Positions 1-6,579 of a stretch of DNA of 6,602 bases are shown here, one piece after another. Below the pieces are notes generated by a model, which made no database searches, was not told the origin of the DNA, and saw nothing but the letters and a program-made list of their open reading frames with translations. The number at the start of each line of letters is the position of its first letter. Position 1 is the stretch's first letter. A program made the translations under genes and the position numbers. This DNA is from Candidatus Omnitrophota bacterium (lineage in GTDB: Bacteria > Ratteibacteria > UBA8468 > B48-G9 > JAFGKM01): contig JAMWBP010000034.1 in the NCBI GenBank assembly GCA_023819365.1, forward strand, positions 1 through 6,602. Reading direction: 5' to 3'.

Positions 1-2
1 AG

Positions 3-706
3 ATAAACAAAGTTCCTGAATCTATTGCTAAGAAAGTTATTATCTTGAAAAAACAAGGGTCACATCGTTCTTGCCAGCATATTTCTGAACTTCTTCCACC
101 TGTTTTATCTAAGGAAGAAAAGAAGTGGTTTATATAATGGGGCAAACCACATCTCCATCTTTCACACCAGACAATAAGGAATGTTCTCCAGAGGTCAGGC
201 ATTTATGAAAACATCTACGAAAAGGTAGATCCTGCCACCAGATTTGAGATAAGATGCTTTTGCCTCTCTGTTTAAATGGACAGATGCGTTTTTATGAGAA
301 TAAAATAAATCCAGAAGAGATAACGACGGAAATAGAACAAGCGCCTTTAGAGTTAGGTATACCACTTTTAACTCACTATCCAGGTCATCCGAGAGCAAAA
401 GGGGAGATAGAGCGAATATTCAGATTTATTAATGGGCGATTCATTAAAGAGTACCGAGGAAGAATAAGTTGGTTGAATCAACTGAACAATCTTTTTTAGG
501 ATTGGATAAACTGGTATAACAGAAAGTGGATACTAAAAGATACCAGGAAGGTAGATAGGACGAATTCTTTTTCTTTTGGAGGGGCTCTTTATACACCTTC
601 TCATCAAAAAAATCTGGTGGTAAGAAAAGCAACACTTCATATCCATCCTGAGAGGAAAATAAGAGTGTGGTATAATGAGGAATTTGTTGAAGAATTACCC
701 TGGTAA
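3..706 (+). pseudogene. Decayed IS transposase (DDE/integrase-core type), 5' end outside the window
   Basis: Remnant of a transposase, seen by joining two reading frames. From position 3 one frame reads INKVPESIAKKVIILKKQG, the usual N-terminal helix-turn-helix start, to a TAA at 135-137. The same frame continues past this stop with a second HTH (LSHQTIRNVLQRSGIYE, about 162-209) and a linker ending in RFEIR near 254. Similarity then jumps to another frame at about 272 (NGQMRFYENK), followed by LGIPLLTHYPGHPRAKGEIERIF, cited here only as a motif at 350-421; it carries the C-terminal catalytic Glu of the DDE triad. A TAG at 497-499 interrupts this frame, which continues (DWINWYNRKW) through a Mu-transposase-C-like tail to TAA at 704-706. 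The region that should hold the first catalytic Asp is missing, and the second Asp of the expected DNG motif reads Leu. The gene therefore cannot be active. The family is IS481- or Mu-like; I cannot assign it more closely. No terminal inverted repeats could be defined. Confidence 0.8.
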
Positions 707-745
707 AAATAAGACATTTCAATCAACTTTCCAACTACAGATTTA

Positions 746-774
746 TTGACAGAATATCAGGTGATGGATATACT
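746..774 (+). promoter_or_regulatory. Sigma-70-type promoter of dapF-comEC
   Basis: TTGACA at 746-751 and TATACT at 769-774 are separated by 17 nt, an almost perfect housekeeping promoter. Transcription would start near 781, only about 12 nt before the dapF start codon at 793, giving a very short leader with no room for a riboswitch. The promoter lies 40 nt after the end of the dead transposase, so dapF does not depend on readthrough from it. The call is by motif only. Confidence 0.75.
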
Positions 775-780
775 ATGGGG

Positions 781-787
781 AAGGAGG
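781..787 (+). promoter_or_regulatory. Ribosome binding site that fixes the dapF start
   Basis: AAGGAGG sits 5 nt before the ATG at 793. An in-frame upstream ATG at 775 would add six residues (MGKEDE), but it directly abuts the -10 box and lies before the predicted transcription start, and it would place this Shine-Dalgarno inside the gene. The ATG at 793 is therefore the likely start. Confidence 0.8.
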
Positions 788-792
788 ATGAA

Positions 793-1584
793 ATGAATTT
801 TTTTAAGATGGCTGGCTCTGGCAATGATTTTGTAGTGATTGATAACAGGGAAAATATCATCAAAGACAGGGCAAAGACCGCTATAGCACTCTGTAATCGT
901 AAGTTTGGAATAGGGGCAGATGGGTTGCTTCTGGTTGAGAATTCAAAGATTGCTGATATCCGTATGAGAATTTTTAATCCTGATGGAAGTGAAGCAGAGA
1001 TGTGCGGGAATGGGCTCAGGTGTATAATGCTTTTTGCGGTGAGCCGGAAGATTACAAAAGGGAACTCCATTAATGTGGAAACAGGTGCAGGGGTTCTTAG
1101 AGGAAGTGTAAAAGGTAAAAGGGTAAAGGCGCAGTTAAAATTAGGAGGTGTCCCAAAATTAGTAAAAATACCATTAGAAAAAAAGAATATTACAGGTTAT
1201 TTCATCAATACAGGTGTTCCTCATACGGTTATCTTTACAACCAGCATAGAAAAAGTGGATGTAAATGGGGAAGGTCCTGTGATAAGATACCACAAACTAT
1301 TCAAGCCAAAAGGAACAAATGTTGACTGGATAGAAGTAGTGGATACAAATACGATAAAAATAAGGACATATGAAAGGGGGGTTGAGGGAGAGACGCTTTC
1401 GTGTGGCACAGGGAGTGTTGCAGGCGCTATAGCAGGTTTTCTTAAAGGGAGGGTCAGTCCACCTGTCAAGGTTATATCTCGGTCAGGAGAGATACTTGCT
1501 GTGTATTTTGATACTGCGATTGAGAATGCCTATCTTGAAGGGGATATTCTCACTATCTTTAAGGGAGAGTGGCTCGGGAGATAA
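793..1584 (+). CDS. dapF: Diaminopimelate epimerase DapF
   Basis: Cytoplasmic, cofactor-independent epimerase converting LL- to meso-diaminopimelate, the last step before lysine and the source of the DAP cross-linking residue of peptidoglycan. The product is 263 aa, near the usual 270-280. It opens with the family signature MNFFKMAGSGNDFVVID (GND at residues 10-12). Both catalytic cysteines are visible: Cys71 in EMCGNGLRC and Cys204 in ETLSCGTGS. The fold is two pseudo-symmetric halves, one cysteine from each. Other family motifs are FNPDGSEAEMCGNG (61-74), NTGVPHTVIF (139-148) and ERGVEGET (194-201). The start at 793 is preferred over 775 because of the ribosome binding site and promoter position. 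comEC begins 9 nt after the stop, so the two are probably cotranscribed. No other lysine genes are in the window. The identification is firm. Confidence 0.97.
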   Translation: MNFFKMAGSGNDFVVIDNRENIIKDRAKTAIALCNRKFGIGADGLLLVENSKIADIRMRIFNPDGSEAEMCGNGLRCIMLFAVSRKITKGNSINVETGAGVLRGSVKGKRVKAQLKLGGVPKLVKIPLEKKNITGYFINTGVPHTVIFTTSIEKVDVNGEGPVIRYHKLFKPKGTNVDWIEVVDTNTIKIRTYERGVEGETLSCGTGSVAGAIAGFLKGRVSPPVKVISRSGEILAVYFDTAIENAYLEGDILTIFKGEWLGR

Positions 1585-1593
1585 ACCTATATT

Positions 1594-3825
1594 ATGTCAT
1601 ACACGCTTTTACTCACTCTTACAGGTCTTATCATAGGCATATCACTTACCCTTCCTGGTATCCACTGGTACATCACATATATCTTATTTGCCTTACCATT
1701 TCTTTTTGTTGTTAAAAACAGAAAAATAGTTGCCTTTTCTCTTGGTATAATAACTGGTTTTATCACCACCTTCCTTCATACACTGCCTCCTTCTAAACCT
1801 CTTGATAGATACATAACCAGAGCAGAAGGAGTGATTGTATCTTCAAGACCATCTACTTTTGGGGCAGAGTATATAGTAAAAATAAAGAAAATGATGGATG
1901 GTGATAAACAAGAGAGGGGGGCAGAGAAAATACTTCTTAAAGTTAATGATAGAAGCGTTTATCTCCCTTTGGGTTCTTATATCATAATGGAAAATCTTTT
2001 TCTTCAGTGGATTTCTCCTCCTAAAAATCCATACATCTCTGATTATAGGAGATATATTGAAAGGAAAGGGGTACACTTTGAAGGAAGAGCAAAGTCCATC
2101 TCCATTAAGGAAGAAAAAAACATTCTCTTCCTTCTCCATAAGATAAGACAGTACATTATAAGAAAGATTGATGCTAAATTTTTATATTACCCTGAAGAGA
2201 AAGAACTTCTCTTTACCATTACTCTGGGAAAAGAAAAAGTCCCTTATTTTCTGCAGTCATCAGGTATAAGAAGCGGAACATATCACCTCCTTGTAATATC
2301 AGGCCTCCACATCAGCTTTATCCTTCTTTTTTTAAAGTTTCTCCTGCTCCCTTTTGCAGAAATCAATAACAGACATCCCAAGTTCTTCCCTGTATTTGCA
2401 CTTATTACTGTCTGGCTCTACGCGACCATTACAGGGCTCAGGGTTCCTGTTGTACGGGCTACCCTTATGTGCTCTCTTTTCTTTATAGGGGAAATCTTTG
2501 AAAGGGATATGGATATTATAACCTCCATTATCGCTGCTGCTTTACTTTTATTGATTATCAATCCATATAATCTCGTTGATGTCTCATTTCAACTTTCATT
2601 TATTGCAACCCTCGGTATCATACTTTTCTGGATGAGATTCAAACTCATTGAGAAAAATTATGTGAAGATAGTAATACTTACAAGTTTATCTGCACAGATA
2701 TCTGTCCTTCCTTTATTGCTTTATCACTTCGGATACTTCTATCCTTTAGGGATTTTTAACAATATCATATTTGTCCCATTTACAGGAGCCCTTGTCATCC
2801 TTTCGTTCGTGTCTTTTATCGTCCCTGTTTTATTCCCTGTTTTAAGGGTATTACTGACTATCTTTATCAGAGGTATTACATTATCTACGCAATTTTCTCC
2901 TTCTATCAATTTTTCTCTTTCTATCCCTCTGGCTATCACATTTTATCTTGTGTTTTTTCTTCTTTTATATTCACCAAAAAGAAGATTTATCAATACTACG
3001 CTTCTATCTATTATCTTTGTATCAATCTCTCTCCATTTTCTCCCTTCATATCAAAAGGTAAACGAGAATGAAGAGATATACTTTCTGTCTTCTACAAAGG
3101 TATCTGTTGTATATATAAAAGATAGAGAAGCAACACTATTTCTCGCAGACCACTACAGGACAAGAGAGATAGAGGATATCCTTATACCTCTTTTATCTAG
3201 AAAAGGTATCAGAGACATTATCCTCTTTTACACAACCATCTCTTACAACCACACAGCAACACTTAATAGATTGACAAAGAGGTTTAATATCAAAAGGGTC
3301 TATGAAGTGGAAGTTATTAAAGACACCTTTGCCTTTCCTTATGTAATGGAATACTACCATACTACAAAACCGGAACTTTTTGAGTTTCTACCCGAAGGGG
3401 AAAATATATCTTTATCAGGGATAGATATTGAACTGGTAGGGGAAGAAAATGGAACGTTATCATATATCATCTCAAAAGAGACACAAAAAATACTCATTGC
3501 CCCTTTTATTGGACAGAAAAATGTAGAAAAACTTTCAGGTAAGGAATTTACTATTGCATATATCAATGGTCTAAAAAAGACAAAGAAGATACAGGAACAA
3601 CTATCATCTATAAAATATAGATACCTTATCCTTCCTTTTCCATACAAAAAGTTTGAAGAACTTATATCCAAAGAGATAAAAACACTGTATATCAAACACT
3701 CTGCTGTCAAGGTGTTGTTTAATAAAAAAGAGGTTGATGTTAAATATCACTATCAGGATAATCAGTGGAATTTCAAGAAGCCCGATGGCTTAAGGAGTAT
3801 AATTCCTTCAACTATCTTGTTTTGA
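1594..3825 (+). CDS. comEC: ComEC/Rec2-family DNA internalization protein with degenerate C-terminal MBL-like domain
   Basis: Inner-membrane channel of the natural-transformation family, which passes single-stranded DNA into the cytoplasm. At 743 aa it has full family length and order: N-terminal membrane segments (about residues 4-64); an OB-like DUF4131 region (70-170) ending in the NPYISDYRRYIERKGV motif; the competence membrane domain (about 205-480) with SGTYHLLVISGLHIS (227-241), GLRVPVVRATLM (281-292) and VSFQLSF (330-336); then a soluble C-terminal region (about 490-743). In most ComEC proteins that last part is a metallo-beta-lactamase-like domain with a DVGQGD motif and a THxDxDH-type metal site. 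Here the DVGQGD position reads LSSTKVS, and the metal motif reads TTISYNH (547-553), keeping only His553. The domain is probably not an active metal nuclease. The start ATG has only a weak GGGAG 13 nt upstream, so translation may be coupled to dapF. No pilus or other competence genes are in view, so a role in transformation is inferred from the family. Confidence 0.88.
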   Translation: MSYTLLLTLTGLIIGISLTLPGIHWYITYILFALPFLFVVKNRKIVAFSLGIITGFITTFLHTLPPSKPLDRYITRAEGVIVSSRPSTFGAEYIVKIKKMMDGDKQERGAEKILLKVNDRSVYLPLGSYIIMENLFLQWISPPKNPYISDYRRYIERKGVHFEGRAKSISIKEEKNILFLLHKIRQYIIRKIDAKFLYYPEEKELLFTITLGKEKVPYFLQSSGIRSGTYHLLVISGLHISFILLFLKFLLLPFAEINNRHPKFFPVFALITVWLYATITGLRVPVVRATLMCSLFFIGEIFERDMDIITSIIAAALLLLIINPYNLVDVSFQLSFIATLGIILFWMRFKLIEKNYVKIVILTSLSAQISVLPLLLYHFGYFYPLGIFNNIIFVPFTGALVILSFVSFIVPVLFPVLRVLLTIFIRGITLSTQFSPSINFSLSIPLAITFYLVFFLLLYSPKRRFINTTLLSIIFVSISLHFLPSYQKVNENEEIYFLSSTKVSVVYIKDREATLFLADHYRTREIEDILIPLLSRKGIRDIILFYTTISYNHTATLNRLTKRFNIKRVYEVEVIKDTFAFPYVMEYYHTTKPELFEFLPEGENISLSGIDIELVGEENGTLSYIISKETQKILIAPFIGQKNVEKLSGKEFTIAYINGLKKTKKIQEQLSSIKYRYLILPFPYKKFEELISKEIKTLYIKHSAVKVLFNKKEVDVKYHYQDNQWNFKKPDGLRSIIPSTILF

Positions 3826-3914
3826 AATTGGGGGAAGAAGTTGAGAAAGATAGTGAACAGTCCATATACCTGAAAAACTTATGACTTTGTTCATTGGCTG
3901 TATCTTTCCTCTGT

Positions 3915-3963
3915 CCCTTCACCCATACCCTCTCCCCAAAGGGGAGAGGAGATAGGTGAGGGG
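3915..3963. repeat. REP-like imperfect palindrome between comEC and pal
   Basis: Two 23-nt arms (3915-3937 and 3941-3963) form an imperfect inverted repeat around a 3-nt AAA loop. The inner 9 bp, CCTCTCCCC against GGGGAGAGG, are perfect; the outer part has three mismatches and one G-T wobble and ends in CCCTTCACC / GGTGAGGGG. This C-rich/G-rich composition stands out from the AT-rich surroundings and resembles the dispersed palindromes (CCTCTCCCC-AAA-GGGGAGAGG type) common in many environmental genomes. No T-run follows on the plus strand, so it is not a classic terminator, though the hairpin could protect or attenuate the comEC transcript. Whether it is repeated elsewhere in the genome cannot be seen here. 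Confidence 0.75.
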
Positions 3964-4012
3964 GAAATTGAATTGAAAAAGTGTTACCTATATACCCTAT
4001 CCGTGCGATCTA

Positions 4013-4041
4013 TTGACACAGATAATATTAAAAAGTATAAT
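4013..4041 (+). promoter_or_regulatory. Perfect-consensus sigma-70 promoter of the pal operon
   Basis: TTGACA at 4013-4018 and TATAAT at 4036-4041 have a 17-nt spacer, an exact match to the housekeeping consensus. The predicted start is near 4048, giving a leader of about 23 nt that contains a strong G-rich Shine-Dalgarno (AGGGGGGAG, 4059-4067) 3 nt before the pal ATG. A promoter this strong suits an abundant structural lipoprotein. Confidence 0.85.
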
Positions 4042-4070
4042 AGAAAATAACAAGAACAAGGGGGGAGAAT

Positions 4071-4682
4071 ATGAGATTATGGAAAATAGCGGTAGTATTT
4101 AGTATTGTTGGGTTTCTTACTGGATGTCAGGCACCTAAGAAAAAGCCAGTGGTGGAAGAAAAAGAAGAGAGGCCTTCTGCTGTAACGCTTGTAACTCCTT
4201 CTGAAAAAACACCTGAAACAGATACAAAAAAAGGGAAAGCAACACCTGAAGAGGTGGCAAAGGCAATCAAGGATGAACCCATACCTCCTACTAAAATAGC
4301 AGAAGGGAAGGTTTTTGTTTCACCTTCAGAAATAAGTGAAGAATTGGCAAAGGTATTCCAGAATATACACTTTGACTTTGATAAGTATGACATACGGCCA
4401 GATGCAAGACCAATCCTCAATACTATAGGTAAGTATCTTCTTGACCATCCTGAAATTGAGGTCTTGATTGAAGGGCACTGTGATGAAAGAGGGACAAGAG
4501 AATATAACCTGGTCTTAGGTGAACAGAGGGCATTAAGCACAAGAAGATATCTTGTATCTCTTGGTGTTTCACCAAAAAGATTACATACAGTAAGTTATGG
4601 AGAGGACAAACCTCTGGACACCAGAAGTAATGAAGAGGCATGGGCAAAAAATAGAAGGGCAGAGTTTAAGATAGCAAAATGA
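4071..4682 (+). CDS. pal: Pal-type peptidoglycan-associated outer-membrane lipoprotein (OmpA C-terminal domain)
   Basis: Outer-membrane lipoprotein that binds peptidoglycan non-covalently and, in Tol-Pal systems, holds the outer membrane to the wall during division. The 203-aa product has a signal peptide ending in the lipobox LTGC, with lipidated Cys19. A charged, Pro/Lys/Glu-rich linker follows (20-90), then an OmpA-like domain (about 98-203) starting HFDFDKYDI. The peptidoglycan-binding signature GHCDERGTREYNLVLGEQRA (135-154) contains Asp138 and Arg153, matching in identity and 15-residue spacing the DAP-contacting Asp/Arg pair of OmpA-family domains. NRRAEF (195-200, approximate) is the usual closing motif. 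The gene is first behind its own consensus promoter, and the next gene overlaps its stop by 4 nt (ATGA). No tolQ, tolR, tolA or tolB is in the window, so the assignment rests on the protein itself. An OmpA-like lipoprotein outside the Tol system is the alternative. Confidence 0.9.
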   Translation: MRLWKIAVVFSIVGFLTGCQAPKKKPVVEEKEERPSAVTLVTPSEKTPETDTKKGKATPEEVAKAIKDEPIPPTKIAEGKVFVSPSEISEELAKVFQNIHFDFDKYDIRPDARPILNTIGKYLLDHPEIEVLIEGHCDERGTREYNLVLGEQRALSTRRYLVSLGVSPKRLHTVSYGEDKPLDTRSNEEAWAKNRRAEFKIAK

Positions 4683-5485
4683 AAAGGATATTTCTGGTTA
4701 TTATTGGTGGGTTAACACTTTCCGGCTGTGTCGCCACACAGACAGATGTGGGTATGGTACAGGAAAAGGTTTCTACTGTTGAAGAGGACCTTTATGCAAC
4801 CACAAAGGCGCTTGTTGAACGGCTGAATACAATAGAGGATACAAACAATAAAAGATTTGCTTCACTTTCAGAAAGGATAGATGCCCTTGAGGGTCAACGT
4901 GCCATACTATCTGATGAGATAGCAAAATTAGGTGCGGACTTAAAAGCACTGGCAGGAAAGATAGAAGAACTTGACTATACATATAAAGAACAATTGAAAG
5001 GTGAAAAAGAGAGCGTTCAAAGTAGAGAGTTTGAGATGCGCAGGGATATAGAGGGACTTAAAAAGACATATGCAGACATCATTACATCCATCGCATCCCT
5101 CAATAAAAACCTTACTACGATGCAGAGCGATATCCTTACAGTCAATAAGGCACAGGTATCTATAGGAGAAACACTTAACAAACTCTCTGTCAGTATCCAG
5201 GAATTAACCAGCAGGTACAGCGATATGGAATCAAAAGTTGACAGCAATATACAGGTATTCCTTGATGAACTAACACGGCAGGAAAGTGAGATATTTTACC
5301 TAAAGAACAGAATAGAAACTCCGCAGACATCAAAAACAAGGGAGCTGAGAACCTATACTGTAAAAAGTGGTGACTCACTTGGTAAAATTGCAGAGCAGTT
5401 TGGTACAACCGCCGGTGAGATTAAAAAAGCAAATAATCTTAAAAGCGATGTTGTATATATAGGACAGAAACTCATCATCCCATAA
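4679..5485 (+). CDS. Coiled-coil lipoprotein with C-terminal LysM domain
   Basis: Probable envelope lipoprotein of 268 aa that binds peptidoglycan. The signal peptide ends in the lipobox LSGC, with lipidated Cys17. Residues about 22-210 are rich in Glu, Lys, Leu, Ile and Ser, have almost no Pro, and show heptad-like spacing, so a long coiled coil is likely, probably oligomeric. A short linker (PQTSKTRELR) leads to one LysM domain at 226-268: it begins YTVKSGDSLGKIAEQF, continues with IKKANNL and ends IGQKLIIP, all family hallmarks; LysM binds the GlcNAc backbone of peptidoglycan. The start codon overlaps the pal stop (ATGA), so translation is likely coupled and the two are made together. The position just after pal is where cpoB/ybgF sits in the Tol-Pal operon, and CpoB also has an N-terminal coiled coil, but it carries TPRs rather than LysM. 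Whether this is a functional counterpart is inference. I know no gene symbol for it. Confidence 0.88.
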   Translation: MKRIFLVIIGGLTLSGCVATQTDVGMVQEKVSTVEEDLYATTKALVERLNTIEDTNNKRFASLSERIDALEGQRAILSDEIAKLGADLKALAGKIEELDYTYKEQLKGEKESVQSREFEMRRDIEGLKKTYADIITSIASLNKNLTTMQSDILTVNKAQVSIGETLNKLSVSIQELTSRYSDMESKVDSNIQVFLDELTRQESEIFYLKNRIETPQTSKTRELRTYTVKSGDSLGKIAEQFGTTAGEIKKANNLKSDVVYIGQKLIIP

Positions 5486-5497
5486 ACAGAGAGATAA

Positions 5498-6433
5498 ATG
5501 GCAAGATATGTAAGGGTAAGCAATATAAGTGCTCCTTACCATTCTGTTGACCTATCTTCTGACTATCAGGATATAGTAGACCAGATGAAGGAATATCTGG
5601 ACTCATTTGTCCAGGCAGTCATTCCTGACAGACCAGACCTTATCGTCCTTCCTGAGGTATGTGACAGACCTGAAAACCTTCCACATGATAGTAGAATGGA
5701 GTATTATAAAGTTAGAGGGACTCAGATACTTGACTATTTTAAGGATATAGCAAAAAACAATAACTGCTATATTGCATACTCCTCAGTAATGGAAGACCAA
5801 GACGGGCTATGGAGAAACTCCACAAGGATTATTGATAGAAGAGGAAATATCGCAGGGATATACCACAAGAACCACCTTGTAATAGAAGAAAATACTGTTT
5901 ATGGGCTCGCTTATGGGACTGAAACACCTGTAATAAAATGTGATTTTGGAACTGTTGCCTGTGCTATATGCTTTGACCTAAATTTTGATAAACTGCGGTT
6001 AAAGTATGTTGAAAAGAGACCTGAAATAGTGATTTTCTGTTCTGCTTTTAATGGAGGGCTGATGCAGAGATACTGGGCTTATTCTACAAGGGCATACTTT
6101 GTTGGTTCAACAGCAACAAGACCAGGGACTATCATATCTCCTGTTGGTGATATTATTGCATCTACAACAAACTATACCCATTATGTTACAGCAGATATAA
6201 ACCTTGACTGTTGCATTGCCCATATTGACTATAACTGGGATAAGTTTCTGGCAATGAAGAAAAAATATGGTAGTGGTGTAAAGATATATGACCCGGGGCT
6301 ATTAGGTTCGGTCCTTATTACCTGCGAGATGGAAGAAAAAACCATTCAGGAGATTGTAAAGGAATTTGAGATAGAACTTCTTGATGACTACTTCAAAAGA
6401 GCACTTACACATAGAGAAGAAAATATAAAATAA
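5498..6433 (+). CDS. Nitrilase-superfamily carbon-nitrogen hydrolase (amidase/carbamoylase-like), substrate unknown
   Basis: Cytoplasmic hydrolase of amide or other C-N bonds; 311 aa with no signal peptide or membrane segment, so it is not the lipoprotein N-acyltransferase Lnt, which shares this fold. The active-site residues of the superfamily are all visible: Glu53 in VLPEVCD, Lys124 in YHKNHL, a second Glu at 130 or 131 in VIEEN, and nucleophile Cys158 in CAICFDLNF. The later YWAYSTRAYFVGS and SPVGDII segments fit the region that completes the fold and the dimer interface. A C-terminal extension of roughly 70 residues (DYNWDKF onward) is charged and may add to the substrate pocket. The gene begins 12 nt after the LysM lipoprotein gene and has a weak AGAGAGA before its ATG, so it is probably the third gene of the pal transcript. 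Substrate class (amidase, N-carbamoyl hydrolase, deaminated glutathione amidase or other) cannot be told from the motifs. Confidence 0.85.
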   Translation: MARYVRVSNISAPYHSVDLSSDYQDIVDQMKEYLDSFVQAVIPDRPDLIVLPEVCDRPENLPHDSRMEYYKVRGTQILDYFKDIAKNNNCYIAYSSVMEDQDGLWRNSTRIIDRRGNIAGIYHKNHLVIEENTVYGLAYGTETPVIKCDFGTVACAICFDLNFDKLRLKYVEKRPEIVIFCSAFNGGLMQRYWAYSTRAYFVGSTATRPGTIISPVGDIIASTTNYTHYVTADINLDCCIAHIDYNWDKFLAMKKKYGSGVKIYDPGLLGSVLITCEMEEKTIQEIVKEFEIELLDDYFKRALTHREENIK

Positions 6434-6437
6434 TATG

Positions 6438-6509
6438 CGCCCCCAGCCGGATTCGAACCGGCCCGCCCACCTTGAAAGAGTGGTGACCTATCCACTAGTC
6501 TATGGGGGC
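6438..6509 (-). tRNA. tRNA-Glu (anticodon UUC)
   Basis: Read on the minus strand, 72 nt fold into a complete cloverleaf: a 7-bp acceptor stem (GCCCCCA with TGGGGGC), U8-A9, a D-arm closed by GACT/GGTC, an anticodon stem CCACT/GGTGG with loop CTTTCAA (anticodon TTC), a 4-nt variable loop, a T-arm GCCGG-TTCGAAT-CCGGC and discriminator G. Discriminator G and a 4-nt variable loop both fit bacterial tRNA-Glu. The 3' CCA is not encoded, so a CCA-adding enzyme is needed. The gene runs toward the nitrilase gene and its 3' end lies 4 nt from that gene's stop codon. Confidence 0.97.
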
Positions 6510-6520
6510 AAAGAGAACTT

Positions 6521-6550
6521 ATTATACCGCCTTTTTACTTTTCCTGTCAA
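6521..6550 (-). promoter_or_regulatory. Sigma-70 promoter of tRNA-Glu
   Basis: On the minus strand TTGACA (complement of 6545-6550) and TATAAT (complement of 6521-6526) are exact consensus boxes separated by 18 nt. The predicted start, near 6514, leaves a leader of only about 5 nt before the mature tRNA 5' end at 6509. The tRNA is therefore likely a single-gene transcript with little for RNase P to remove. Confidence 0.8.
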
Positions 6551-6579
6551 TAACCCGCACAGATAGGGTAAATAGATAG

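Noticed and set aside
254..499. An 81-codon open frame as a separate small gene.
   Set aside because: Its sequence is the middle of the transposase catalytic domain, and the similarity continues beyond the TAG at 497-499; it is a fragment of the pseudogene.
707..745. Terminal inverted repeat of the insertion element after the transposase stop.
   Set aside because: The left end is outside the window, so there is nothing to pair it with, and no target-site duplication can be seen.
3811..3854. Inverted repeat ACTATCTT / AAGATAGT straddling the comEC stop codon, as a possible terminator.
   Set aside because: The stem is AT-rich, the loop is 28 nt, and no T-run follows, so it is a poor intrinsic terminator and could be chance.
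4127..4540. A 137-codon open frame on the minus strand within pal.
   Set aside because: It is a shadow of the well-supported pal coding frame, with no recognisable domain.
5498..6433. Apolipoprotein N-acyltransferase (Lnt), suggested by neighbouring lipoprotein genes and the nitrilase fold.
   Set aside because: Lnt needs several N-terminal membrane helices and about 500 residues; this protein is soluble and 311 aa.
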